Source of the DNA: Ignatzschineria indica
GTDB lineage: Bacteria; Pseudomonadota; Gammaproteobacteria; Cardiobacteriales; Wohlfahrtiimonadaceae
Length of the DNA: 45,187 bases
Direction: 5' to 3'
Assembly (NCBI RefSeq): GCF_003121925.1
Contig: NZ_QEWR01000008.1
Coordinates: forward strand, 52,152 to 97,338
Shown here: positions 1-7,913 of the stretch, one piece after another
Numbering within the stretch: position 1 is the stretch's first letter
Layout of the letters: every line of letters begins with the position of its first letter
The notes under the pieces: generated by a model
Database searches by the model: none
What the model saw: only the letters and a program-made list of their open reading frames with translations
Told to the model about the DNA's origin: nothing
Position numbers and translations under genes: made by a program

Positions 1-540
1 ATGGGAACCTCCATCTTAACTGGTGTTGCACGTCTAACTTATGGTGAAGCAGGTCGATTCCTCTTAAGTCTAATCGTGACACTTGCTTGTTTAACAACGG
101 CTATCGGCCTTATTGTTGCAGTAAGTAGCTACTTTAATGAGATCTACAGCAAGATCTCCTATCGTGTTTATGCGGTAATCTTCACATTGATCAGCTTTAT
201 TCTTGCCAGCCAAGGGTTAAGCTCAATCATCATGGGAGCAATACCTATTCTTCTGATTATCTATCCCATTACGATTGTTTTAATTGTTTTAATCTTTATC
301 GATAGACTATTAAAAAGGATGCCTAATTTGGCATTTCAATTACCGATTTATGTGACACTCATCATTAGTGCAATCTCGGTACTATTAGGATATCTCGATG
401 ATTCTAGCTTTAAAGCGGCTGTGGGATCGATCTTAAGCTATCTTCCTTATCAAGAGAGTGATATGGGCTGGATGATCCCGGCTATTGTTGCATTGGTTAT
501 CGGCCTTATCTTAGGAAAAGCGATCAAAAGAGAACATTAA
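1..540 (+). CDS. brnQ: Branched-chain amino acid carrier BrnQ, C-terminal part (cut by window edge)
   Basis: This is the C-terminal 179 residues of a LIVCS-family (BrnQ) sodium- or proton-coupled carrier for leucine, isoleucine and valine in the inner membrane. The segment holds about five hydrophobic helices. The stretch around residues 27-40 (VTLACLTTAIGL) matches the conserved BrnQ segment VTLACLTTAxGL that I recall from E. coli. Full-length family members are about 430 residues, so the gene begins before base 1, and the ATG at position 1 is just the first codon in the window. It ends with a basic tail and a TAA, followed 40 bases later by a strong terminator. Identification is by family similarity; the exact substrate and coupling ion are inferred. 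Confidence 0.85.
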   Translation: MGTSILTGVARLTYGEAGRFLLSLIVTLACLTTAIGLIVAVSSYFNEIYSKISYRVYAVIFTLISFILASQGLSSIIMGAIPILLIIYPITIVLIVLIFIDRLLKRMPNLAFQLPIYVTLIISAISVLLGYLDDSSFKAAVGSILSYLPYQESDMGWMIPAIVALVIGLILGKAIKREH

Positions 541-579
541 CCTCATCCCACCAAAAAATGAGTGTTAAATAAAAATAAC

Positions 580-637
580 GGAACCCCACTAATTTATAAC
601 TTTATAAGTTTGTAAAATGAATGGGGTTCCTTTTTTT
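580..637 (+). terminator. Rho-independent terminator after brnQ
   Basis: The arms GGAACCCCA (580-588) and TGGGGTTCC (622-630) form a 9-bp GC-rich stem and are followed by seven T residues. The loop is long and AT-rich (33 nt). It lies 40 bases past the brnQ stop. Confidence 0.85.
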
Positions 638-1006
638 ACATCTTAAAAATAGCGTCAAAAGGGGCTCGGAAAAATTTTTCCCCTTCTAGTCACCTCTATA
701 GAGAGGAAACAAGTGCAATTTCATCATCTTTAGAGATGCTTTAGGATAATTATCCGCAAAAAAGAGGTAGAAACCTGTGGATAACTTCGTGATAAAAATC
801 ATAGAGATTTATCCCCTAGACCATCCCTCTATTTATGATAATAGATATACACAGAAAAAAAGGGGGCTAAAACTTGATTATTCCTCAACAAAGGCGGTAA
901 ATTGTGGATAACTCTGTCTACTCATCATTATCTTTTATTAGTTAAAGGGATGAATATAATAATTATAGACAAGAGTTATAGAACGATCATTCTCTAGAGG
1001 TTTGCT
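638..1006. other. Non-coding gap with DnaA-box-like sites
   Basis: I see no gene here. The gap holds two exact TGTGGATAA nonamers, the reverse complement of the DnaA box TTATCCACA, at 776-784 and 903-911. Weaker relatives are TTATCCGCA at 750-758 and ATATACACA at 845-853. There is also a hairpin-capable stretch near 659-685 with GGGG and CCCC arms. The promoter of the following binding-protein gene should lie in the AT-rich stretch near 930-985, but I could not assign its boxes. Confidence 0.5.
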
Positions 1007-1786
1007 ATGTTAAAAAAATTAATTATTGGTAGTTCGCTACTATTCGCCACACAAGTGATGGCTCAAGATGTGATTAAAATCGGTATTGAAGGTTCTTATC
1101 CTCCTTTCAGCTACATCTCTGAAAATCAGACGATTGAAGGCTTTGAACCTGATCTAGCAAAATTATTTTGCGAAAAGATGGAACAGAAATGTGAAATTGT
1201 ACAAGTTGATTTTGATGCACTAATCCCCTCTTTAAACACAAAACGTATTGATGCAATTTTGGCCTCAATGTCGATCACAGATACTCGTAAAAAAGCGATT
1301 AACTTCAGCAATAAGTATTATCAAACACCAGCAAGATTTGTCATTCCTGTTGGCAAAAGTATCGATATTACGGATGAAGGTTTAAAAGGTAAGAAGATTG
1401 GTGTTCAAAGTGGAACGATCCATGAGATCTATATGAATGACAAATATCGTCGATCTGCAGACGTTCGTAGTTATCGCAGTTTAGATGAAGCGATGATGGA
1501 TCTTGAAACAGGTCGTATCGATCTTGTTTTTGCGGATGTTGTTCCACTCGATATTGGCTATCTCAAAGAAGATTATGCCGGTAAAATTGAGTTTATCGGA
1601 CCTGCTTTCTTTGATGAGGAGTGGTTAGGAGAAGGTGTAGGGGTCGGTCTTCGTAAATCAGATACTGCACTTTTAGATCGATTCAATCAGGCGATTCAAG
1701 CATCTCGTGAAGATGGTTCTTATCAAGAAGTTGAAGCAAAATACTTTGATTACGATGTTTATGGGAAAGAGCCTGAAAAAGAGTAA
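1007..1786 (+). CDS. Periplasmic basic amino acid-binding protein (ArtJ/HisJ/ArgT type)
   Basis: This 259-residue protein is a solute-binding subunit of a polar amino acid ABC importer (SBP family 3). It starts with a signal peptide: two lysines, a hydrophobic core and a cleavage site near residues 19-20 (VMA/QD). The mature start KIGIEGSYPPF, the segment SMSITDTRKK (87-96), the GVQSGT loop (132-137) and the GRIDLVFAD motif (169-177) are hallmarks of lysine/arginine/ornithine/histidine-binding proteins. Cys55 and Cys62 match the disulfide pair known in HisJ and ArgT. No permease or ATPase gene adjoins it, so it is an orphan subunit that must work with a transporter encoded elsewhere. Basic amino acid specificity is inferred from the family. 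Confidence 0.85.
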   Translation: MLKKLIIGSSLLFATQVMAQDVIKIGIEGSYPPFSYISENQTIEGFEPDLAKLFCEKMEQKCEIVQVDFDALIPSLNTKRIDAILASMSITDTRKKAINFSNKYYQTPARFVIPVGKSIDITDEGLKGKKIGVQSGTIHEIYMNDKYRRSADVRSYRSLDEAMMDLETGRIDLVFADVVPLDIGYLKEDYAGKIEFIGPAFFDEEWLGEGVGVGLRKSDTALLDRFNQAIQASREDGSYQEVEAKYFDYDVYGKEPEKE

Positions 1787-2141
1787 AATAATGCTTTAAG
1801 AAAGGCTTAAAACACTTAAATTGAAGATTGAGTGGTTATTAATATTTTGAAACTGAAGAGAGTTAGCTAAAACTAACTCTTTTTTTGAGGAGCTTTAGAG
1901 TCAATTAAGAATAGCGAGTATAGAATCGTTATGATGTGGTAAGATCATTGATCTAGTGGATAAATGAGGGCATAAACAAGGGTTAGCCTAAAAATTGTCT
2001 ACACGCCTTACAATGTCTATCAATAAATTTGTAATTTATGCAGAAATTGCGACAAATTGTTGCAACTAACTGAAAAATAGAACTATTTGATAGGGATCGA
2101 TCAATACTTTGATACCTCTTCTGTAATTGGATTTAGCTACA
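1787..2141. other. Gap between binding protein and aroA
   Basis: This gap contains one clear terminator (1859-1887) and is otherwise AT-rich with no credible ORF. The aroA promoter must lie between the terminator and 2141. I could not identify boxes or a strong Shine-Dalgarno. Confidence 0.5.
1859..1887 (+). terminator. Rho-independent terminator after the amino acid-binding protein
   Basis: The arms AGAGTTAG (1859-1866) and CTAACTCT (1873-1880) are perfectly complementary around a 6-nt loop, and seven Ts follow (1881-1887). Confidence 0.9.
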
Positions 2142-3428
2142 ATGATGAAACTAAATTTACCTAAAATTGGCTCAGCATCAGGTTCTGTTACCATTCCTGG
2201 TTCTAAAAGTATTTCAAATCGAATTTTACTTTTAGCCGCGATCACAGAAGGCGTTACAACCATCATCAATCTGCTACAGAGTGATGATACAGAGCGAATG
2301 TTGGAAGCTCTAAATACTTTAGGGATAAAAATTATTGAAAAAGATCCTACAGCCCGTATTTTTGAGGTTACGGGATCTTCTCATGGATTTCCCAACAAGA
2401 ACGCCTCACTCTTTTTGGGGAATGCCGGGACTGCATTTCGCTCCTTGACTGCAGCGGTTGCTCTCAATCAGGGAGAGTATCAATTAACGGGAATACCCCG
2501 TATGCATGAGCGACCGATCAAAGATCTAGTAGATGCTTTAAGAACCTTGGGATGTCAGATCGAGTATCTTCAAAATGAAGGATATCCGCCCCTAAAGATC
2601 GGTAAGGGGGATTTTAAGGTTGATCGAGTCTCCATTAAAGGGGATGTTTCGAGCCAATACTTAACAGCTCTTCTTATCGCACTACCGCTCTTACAAAAAG
2701 AGATCACAATCGATATTGAAGGCGTTTTAATCTCTAAGCCTTACATAGAGATCACCTTAACGCTTTTGCGCCAATTTGGTATTGAAATTTCCCATCACGA
2801 TTTTGAGTCCTTCACTATTCCTGCAGATACTAAATTTACCACTCCGGGCACTTTTTTTGTGGAGGGTGATGCTTCTAGTGCCTCTTACTTTTTAGCTTTA
2901 GGGGCATTAGCAGGGCCTTTAACAGTGAAAGGGGTAGGAACCTCCTCTATTCAAGGAGATATCCGCTTTGTTGATGCTTTAATAGAGATGGGTGCAGAGG
3001 TTGAGTGGGGGGAAAATGAGATCTATGTCTCTAAGCCTCAAAATGGCGTTTTAAGAGGAATTGATCTCGATTGTAACCACATCCCTGATGCGGCGATGAC
3101 ATTGGCAATTTTGGCTGTTTTTGCCAAGGGAAAGACCATATTACGCAACATTGGAAGCTGGCGCGTGAAAGAGACCGATCGAATTGCCGCAATGGCGACA
3201 GAATTGAGTAAAGTGGGTGTGAAGGTGGAAGAGGGGGAAGATTATTTGGTGATCTATCCCCAAGAAGAGATTTCTCCCGATGTCGAAATTGAGACTTATG
3301 ATGATCATCGGATGGCGATGTGTTTCTCCCTTCTCTCACTTAAAGCCCCTATTACGATCTTAGATCCTCAATGTGTCGATAAGACCTTCCCAACCTATTT
3401 TGAGCTCTTTGCGAAAGTTACAAAATAG
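2142..3428 (+). CDS. aroA: 3-phosphoshikimate 1-carboxyvinyltransferase (EPSP synthase)
   Basis: AroA condenses shikimate-3-phosphate with PEP in the chorismate pathway. The 428-residue length equals the usual class I enzyme. The N-terminal PGSKSISNR (19-27) holds Lys22. The PEP-site loop GNAGTAFRSL (93-102) and TGIPRMHERPI (116-126) follow. IPDAAMTLA and VKETDRIAAM near residues 316 and 345 carry the catalytic Asp and Glu, and DDHRMAM closes the active site. The start chosen is the ATG at 2142, with another ATG at 2145; an in-frame TTG at 2127 is less likely. No good Shine-Dalgarno is visible. Position 101, normally Pro in glyphosate-sensitive class I enzymes, is Ser here (codon 2442-2444). 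The gene is not next to serC or cmk, its common partners; a pseudopilin gene follows after 23 bases. Confidence 0.97.
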   Translation: MMKLNLPKIGSASGSVTIPGSKSISNRILLLAAITEGVTTIINLLQSDDTERMLEALNTLGIKIIEKDPTARIFEVTGSSHGFPNKNASLFLGNAGTAFRSLTAAVALNQGEYQLTGIPRMHERPIKDLVDALRTLGCQIEYLQNEGYPPLKIGKGDFKVDRVSIKGDVSSQYLTALLIALPLLQKEITIDIEGVLISKPYIEITLTLLRQFGIEISHHDFESFTIPADTKFTTPGTFFVEGDASSASYFLALGALAGPLTVKGVGTSSIQGDIRFVDALIEMGAEVEWGENEIYVSKPQNGVLRGIDLDCNHIPDAAMTLAILAVFAKGKTILRNIGSWRVKETDRIAAMATELSKVGVKVEEGEDYLVIYPQEEISPDVEIETYDDHRMAMCFSLLSLKAPITILDPQCVDKTFPTYFELFAKVTK

Positions 3429-3451
3429 AGATTTTAGTGGGGTCATCTTCG

Positions 3452-3892
3452 ATGTTTAAACATACATTTAAAACTGTCTATAAGCAGGGTTTTTCACTAG
3501 TAGAATTGATGATCTTAACGGTTATTGGTGCTATTTTGATCACAATGTTTTCTCAAAATATTTTAGGGATCAATGATGAGTCAAAACGGGTTAAAGTGAA
3601 GCAGAATTTACGCTCTATAGAGGGGGCATTAGCGATTTTTCGGGATGATCTCAATCGTTACCCAACAACGGAAGAAGGCCTTACTGTTTTGTTAGAAACG
3701 TCTGATGATCAGGCATGGAATGGCCCCTATATTCGAGAAGAGATCTTAATTGATCCTTGGGGCGTGCCCTATCTCTACGAGGCATCGGAGCAAAATTATC
3801 AAATTATGACTTTTGGTGCGGATAAAAAACGGGGCGGAAAAGGTCTTAATCGTGATATTACTCAACATCGAGGTGAGGGGATAGAGTCGTGA
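3452..3892 (+). CDS. Lone GspG-like type II secretion pseudopilin
   Basis: The protein is about 146 residues and resembles the major pseudopilin of type II secretion. A short basic leader ends KQG/FSLVEL: prepilin peptidase would cut after Gly13, leaving Phe+1 and the required Glu+5 (Glu18), followed by a hydrophobic helix to about residue 38. Downstream are the GspG-typical RYPTTEEGL, WNGPYI, DPWGVPYLY and TFGADKKRGGKG segments. In usual GspG the last loop is acidic and binds calcium; here several positions are Lys or Asn. The ATG at 3452 has GGGG 9 bases upstream and is preferred over the GTG at 3437. No other gsp gene is present, and the stop overlaps the next gene by 4 bases, so it is translated in an aroA-gspG-truC unit. 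Confidence 0.8.
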   Translation: MFKHTFKTVYKQGFSLVELMILTVIGAILITMFSQNILGINDESKRVKVKQNLRSIEGALAIFRDDLNRYPTTEEGLTVLLETSDDQAWNGPYIREEILIDPWGVPYLYEASEQNYQIMTFGADKKRGGKGLNRDITQHRGEGIES

Positions 3893-4743
3893 TAAGCAAT
3901 CTAAAAGCGTCCTCGCTATTAGATCATCAAAATCGGAGTAATGAGAGGCTGAGCGATCCCCTAAAGGAGATATCGGCGGTTGATATGCCCGTAAAGCCTT
4001 TAAAGATTCTCTATCAGGATGATACTTTGATCGCTATCGATAAGCCTAGTGGTTGGTTTGTTCATCGCTCTCCTCTCGATCCTAAAGTAACGGAGATTGT
4101 TCTACAACGATTGCGAGATCAAGTAGGTGCCTATCTCTATCCTGTACACCGTTTAGATCGACCGACATCGGGCGTACTCTGTTTTGCTTTAGATCAAGCG
4201 AGTGCTCGCGCTTTAGGGGCGCAATTTATGGCACATTCGTTAAAAAAAGAGTATCTCGCCTTAGTGAGAGGATATGTTGAGAATGAAGGGGTGATTGATT
4301 CCCCGCTCTCCTTTATCCGCGATAAGATTGCCGATCGAGATCGGGGAGAGATAGCTGATCAAGAGGCGATTACTTTCTACCATCCTTTAGCTCAATGTGA
4401 GATACCGTTATCCACAGGGAAATACCCAACATCTCGTTATACGCTTCTCTCTTTATCACCTGAAACGGGAAGAAAACATCAACTTCGCCGCCATATGAAT
4501 CACTTCTCCCATCCTATTATTGGGGATAGTACATATGGTGACTTACGGCATAATAGGCTCTTTAGAGAGCATTATGATGTTGAGCGATTACTATTACACG
4601 CTTATCGTATCACTTTAGTGCATCCTAAAAGTGGAGAACCTTTAACGATTACAGCTCCTTTGGATAACTTGTGGATAACTCTGTTGACAAGGTTGGGATG
4701 GAATCCCTCTATCATTACCTCAATAGGGCTCCATAATTCTTAA
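3889..4743 (+). CDS. truC: tRNA pseudouridine(65) synthase TruC (RluA family)
   Basis: TruC isomerises U65 of some tRNAs to pseudouridine. From about residue 38 the protein follows TruC closely: ILYQDDTLIAIDKPSGWFVHRS, the catalytic motif HRLDRPTSGV with Asp90, ETGRKHQLRRHMNH and HPIIGDSTYGD. The GTG start at 3889 overlaps the gspG stop (GTGA) and has GAGGGG 8 bases upstream. It gives an N-terminal extension of about 32 residues absent from E. coli TruC. An internal ATG at 3985 would give the family-standard length, so the start is uncertain. TTATCCACA occurs at 4408-4416, and TGTGGATAA with a one-mismatch neighbour lies in the last codons (4659-4678); these look like DnaA boxes but may be coincidental in coding sequence. 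Confidence 0.9.
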   Translation: MISNLKASSLLDHQNRSNERLSDPLKEISAVDMPVKPLKILYQDDTLIAIDKPSGWFVHRSPLDPKVTEIVLQRLRDQVGAYLYPVHRLDRPTSGVLCFALDQASARALGAQFMAHSLKKEYLALVRGYVENEGVIDSPLSFIRDKIADRDRGEIADQEAITFYHPLAQCEIPLSTGKYPTSRYTLLSLSPETGRKHQLRRHMNHFSHPIIGDSTYGDLRHNRLFREHYDVERLLLHAYRITLVHPKSGEPLTITAPLDNLWITLLTRLGWNPSIITSIGLHNS

Positions 4744-4845
4744 GAATCATCTTTTGATATCATCTTTTGAGGTAAGAGTGAGCGCGGTAGTTGTCTTTCG
4801 TGGCTCTAACACCCTTTTTATGGATCGGGCTTGGTGAAAATAAAA

Positions 4846-4873
4846 AAAAGATCTATTCAATGATAGATCTTTT
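4846..4873. terminator. Bidirectional terminator between truC and the MFS gene
   Basis: The perfect arms AAAAGATCTAT (4846-4856) and ATAGATCTTTT (4863-4873) surround a 6-nt loop, with an A-run on one side and T-rich sequence on the other. It sits between two convergent genes, so it can serve both. Confidence 0.8.
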
Positions 4874-4899
4874 ATTGATGGTGATCGTAAAAGAGAGCT

Positions 4900-6114
4900 C
4901 TAATCGAGAATTTTTCCCTTTGTCTCGGGAATTAAGAAGATAAAGGAGAGCGCAGAGAGGAGGTAGACACCGGAGATAAGGCTTAAAGCGTAGCTAATAT
5001 CATGTTTCATCGCTAATGTTCCGATAATAACAGGTGCAAATCCCGCGATTCCTCGCCCTAAATTGAAGATAATATTTTGCGCAGAAGAGCGCGCTTCCGT
5101 TGGATAATGTTCAGAAAGCAGCGCACCGTAACCTCCCATCATGCCATTGACGAAGAATCCTAAAATTGCCCCTAAGAACATTAAGACGTAGTAGTTTGAT
5201 TGTTGGAAATAGATCCAGACAAAAGCAGCACTCACTAAAAGAAAGAAGATATAGGTTGGACGGCGCCCTATTTTATCTGAAGTTGCGCCAAAAGTGAGTG
5301 TTCCGATAACCATCCCAATGGTTGTAATAATGGTCCAGAAGAAGGTCCCAGAGAGCGTAAAGTTATGCTCTTTAGCAAGCATCATCGGCATCCAGATCAT
5401 AATGCCGTGAAAACCAAAGTTTTGGACACTGGTGGCAATAATGAGCCCAATGGTGGTCAATGTTGTGCGCGAATCTTTAAATAGTGGCTTGATCGATATC
5501 TTATTCCGATTTTCCCGTTTTACTTGTAACCAGATCTCTGGCTCACTAAGATTTCGACGAGTCCACCAGACTAAAAGTGCCGGGAGTGCGCCAATAAGGA
5601 ACATTCCATGCCAACCGATATAGGGTGAGAGGAGGCTTACTAATGCCGCTAAGACGATTCCTACCTGGAAGCCGATCGCGACTACCGCAGTTGCGCGCGA
5701 ACGCTTATGTGCCGGCCATGTTTCTGCTACCAATGTCATGCCGATACCAAACTCTCCCCCTAAACCTAAACCGGCGATAAAGCGGAAGATGGTAAACATC
5801 TCAGCGCTTGTTGAGATTGCCGCAAGCCCGGTAAAGATCGAGAAGAGGAGAATCGTCCAGTTAAAGACACGAACGCGACCAAACTTATCTGCCAGCATTC
5901 CAAAGAAGATACCACCGATGACCGTTCCTATTAAGGTGATGGTCTGAATCATGCCACCTTCAGCATCTGTTAATCCAAATTCTGCTTTAATAAGAATCAT
6001 CGCAAAGGCGAGAATCATAATATCAAGGCCATCCATAGCATAGCCTAATGTGGAGGCGAGTAATGTCTTTCGATCACCTTTTTTGATAATCGGCACCTGT
6101 GTCTGCTGTTGCAT
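4900..6114 (-). CDS. MFS transporter, aromatic/carboxylic acid-proton symporter type
   Basis: This 404-residue protein has about twelve membrane helices and the major-facilitator signature GMLADKFGRVRVF after helix 2, repeated in weaker form as GATSDKIGRRPTY in the second half. The opening GYAMDGLDIMILAF, with Asp in helix 1, and the segment GLGLGGEFGIGMTLVAE are typical of the AAHS/sialate/metabolite-proton symporter group. The start at 6114 (minus) follows AAAGGATC, a good ribosome site; a 30-codon longer frame to 6204 lacks family similarity. It is transcribed alone, divergently from queF. Its substrate cannot be told from sequence; a small carboxylate or aromatic acid is the family-level guess. 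Confidence 0.85.
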   Translation of the reverse strand: MQQQTQVPIIKKGDRKTLLASTLGYAMDGLDIMILAFAMILIKAEFGLTDAEGGMIQTITLIGTVIGGIFFGMLADKFGRVRVFNWTILLFSIFTGLAAISTSAEMFTIFRFIAGLGLGGEFGIGMTLVAETWPAHKRSRATAVVAIGFQVGIVLAALVSLLSPYIGWHGMFLIGALPALLVWWTRRNLSEPEIWLQVKRENRNKISIKPLFKDSRTTLTTIGLIIATSVQNFGFHGIMIWMPMMLAKEHNFTLSGTFFWTIITTIGMVIGTLTFGATSDKIGRRPTYIFFLLVSAAFVWIYFQQSNYYVLMFLGAILGFFVNGMMGGYGALLSEHYPTEARSSAQNIIFNLGRGIAGFAPVIIGTLAMKHDISYALSLISGVYLLSALSFIFLIPETKGKILD

Positions 6115-6353
6115 AAAAGATCCTTTCTGAATGAGTAGGAGGGGGAGATTAAAACGGAAAATATTATAGCAAGATCTTACTTGAACTGATAAAAAAGCCG
6201 CCATTTTTGCAGAAGGTTAGTTGAATTATGAGAAGGGCGCGTCAATAGATCTGCGCTTAATTGATCAGTGAGGGAAAAGCCTTTGATTTTCCCCCTTATC
6301 ATTCAAATAATTTCTCTTTTAGAGTCACAATGTTATTATTGCCCTTCAAATTA

Positions 6354-6392
6354 ACTGTGGTTCGCAACCATCCCACATGAAAAAACTAGGAA
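6354..6392 (+). promoter_or_regulatory. preQ1-I riboswitch controlling queF
   Basis: The 5' leader of queF fits the class I preQ1 riboswitch. P1 pairs TGTGG (6356-6360) with CCACA (6373-6377). The loop carries TTCGCAACC, and the A-rich tail AAAAAACTAGG (6380-6390) folds back so that CC of the loop (6368-6369) pairs with GG at 6389-6390. That GG belongs to the Shine-Dalgarno, 8-9 bases before the queF ATG. Binding of preQ1 would therefore hide the ribosome site, which is translational repression. The motif match is seen; the ligand and mechanism follow from the known family. Confidence 0.92.
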
Positions 6393-6398
6393 TGAATA

Positions 6399-6869
6399 AT
6401 GAGTAATAAGAAAGAGCAATTAGAAAATTTAACCCTATTAGGTAATCAAGCAACGATCTATCCTACTGAATATACGCCCCAAATTTTAGAGACATTTAAA
6501 AATGCGCATCCCGATAGAGAGTACTTTGTCAATTTTCATTGTCCTGAATTTACAACGCTCTGTCCGATGACAAATCAACCCGATTTCGCGACAATCTATA
6601 TCTCTTATGTCCCAACAATTGAGATGGTGGAGAGCAAATCACTAAAACTCTACCTCTTTAGTTTTAGAAATCATGGCTCATTTCATGAAGATTGCGTCAA
6701 TATTATTATGGATGATCTTATTAAATTGATGGATCCTCTCTATATTGAGGTACGCGGGGAATTTACGCCTCGAGGTGGAATCTCGATCCATCCATATGCT
6801 AATTATGGAAAAGCAGGAACTCAATGGGAAGCGGTCGCCACTCAGCGCTTAGCAAATTTTCAATTTTAA
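6399..6869 (+). CDS. queF: NADPH-dependent 7-cyano-7-deazaguanine (preQ0) reductase
   Basis: QueF reduces the nitrile of preQ0 to the aminomethyl of preQ1, the last free-base step before insertion into queuosine tRNAs. At 156 residues it is the short single-domain type (YkvM-like), not the two-domain E. coli form of about 280 residues. The catalytic Cys55 lies in [14 protein letters not shown] with Asp62 nearby. The QueF motif ESKSLK (78-83) and SFHEDCV (94-100) supply nucleotide and substrate contacts. The start ATG directly follows the riboswitch, whose ligand is this enzyme's product, giving feedback control. Divergent from the MFS gene; no other queuosine gene is adjacent. Confidence 0.96.
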   Translation: MSNKKEQLENLTLLGNQATIYPTEYTPQILETFKNAHPDREYFVNFHCPEFTTLCPMTNQPDFATIYISYVPTIEMVESKSLKLYLFSFRNHGSFHEDCVNIIMDDLIKLMDPLYIEVRGEFTPRGGISIHPYANYGKAGTQWEAVATQRLANFQF

Positions 6870-7272
6870 AGAGTTATCTGAGTCATCTTGTTAAAGATGC
6901 TCTAAAGGTTAACTAAAAAAACACTAAAATTGATGAGAAGTCGATTGAAAGTTGATTGAAAGTTGCTTTTCTCCCTATTTCGATACTTTTTTAATATTGA
7001 TTAAATAAAAAGATTATTGAATTAATCTTTCATCTAATCCTGTTATTGCCGATTATTTAACTCAATTTTAACGCTATTTAAAAATGAATTTCGGTGAAAA
7101 AGAGAAGAGGGATGAAGCGTTACCCGATACGCATAAAAGAGATAAGATAGAAAGCTCTTTTTCTTAGATCATCTTTTAATAATAAATCAATCGATTTGTC
7201 TATTAATTGATCATATTGCAAACTTTTTGTAAAAAGTTTCCCTTTGTTGTAAAAAAATATATAAAAAAACAG

Positions 7273-7317
7273 ATCTCTCAAAAAAGGCTATTAATGGCTA
7301 TTTTGAGAGATTTTTTT
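7273..7317 (+). terminator. Strong terminator-like hairpin with no upstream gene
   Basis: The arms ATCTCTCAAAA (7273-7283) and TTTTGAGAGAT (7301-7311) are perfectly complementary over 11 bp, and the T-run reaches 7317. It lies 400 bases after queF, so it either ends a long queF 3' tail or an unannotated small RNA. Confidence 0.8.
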
Positions 7318-7470
7318 GTTTTTTTAGAGTAAAAAAAGCGCAAAAAGTGATTTTATAATTTGGGAAACGCTATTCCGCTTTGCTATGTTGTATTTAAGGA
7401 TATGGAAATAAAAAAAGAGCAAAGGAGTGATTGATTGAAGAGATTCCTTTACCAGAAGGAAGCTTAAGAA

Positions 7471-7530
7471 ATTAATCAGAATTAATCAGAGTTAATCGAA
7501 AATAATCGAAAATAATCGAAAATGATCAAT
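7471..7530. repeat. Imperfect decanucleotide tandem repeat, six units
   Basis: Six consecutive 10-base units follow each other exactly in phase: ATTAATCAGA twice, GTTAATCGAA, AATAATCGAA twice, then AATGATCAAT. The common core is TAATC every 10 bases, about one helical turn, so the repeated core would face one side of the DNA. Confidence 0.8.
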
Positions 7531-7913
7531 ATTTTATTATTTTGAGAATAAAATCAGAATCTATTTAAGGATATTTCAATAGAGTTGGAATAAGAAGTGT
7601 GGGCTATTTTCTAGTAGAGAATGGCCTCTTTGAAAGCGATAATTTATATAAAGCATATGTAAAATATATATATAAATATAATTTAATCTGCTCTCAACTA
7701 CTCTTTCTAATCATCAATTATGATTCACGACTCTCAATTGACACTGGTGATAGCACTCCTCACTCTGACAAATGAAGATGTAACAGATATTGCTGTAGAT
7801 ACCCTGTTGCTGGAAGATTTAATAGAGGATTAAGATCGCTCTAGAGAGCGATTAACTACAAGAAAGGATCTTAATTTTAACCATGATGTAGAAGAAACCA
7901 AAGGAGAGTTGTA

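Larger units (their letters stand above)
6870..7913. other. Long AT-rich intergenic region upstream of prpB
   Basis: About 1 kb without a supported gene. It holds a direct repeat GATTGAAAGTT x2 near 6943-6963, a hairpin at 7220-7239 (AAACTTTTT/AAAAAGTTT), a strong terminator at 7273-7317 with no gene ending near it, an imperfect 10-bp tandem repeat at 7471-7530, low-complexity AT near 7655-7685, and an inverted repeat ATCGCTCT/AGAGCGAT at 7835-7852, about 60 bases before prpB. A 37-codon frame (7720-7833) lacks a ribosome site. The prpB promoter and any regulator site should be in the last 200 bases. Confidence 0.5.

Noticed and set aside
655-666. 12-mer TCAAAAGGGGCT shared with 14651-14662, near both DnaA-box clusters
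   Set aside because: Shared 12-mers are expected by chance many times in 45 kb, and the order relative to the boxes differs.
3031-3339. 102-codon minus-strand frame inside aroA
   Set aside because: It lies wholly antisense to conserved AroA motifs, has low-complexity composition (Ser/Pro-rich) and no family resemblance.
7720-7833. 37-codon frame starting MIHDSQLTLVIALL before prpB
   Set aside because: It has no ribosome-binding site, sits in AT-rich non-coding sequence and resembles nothing I recognise.
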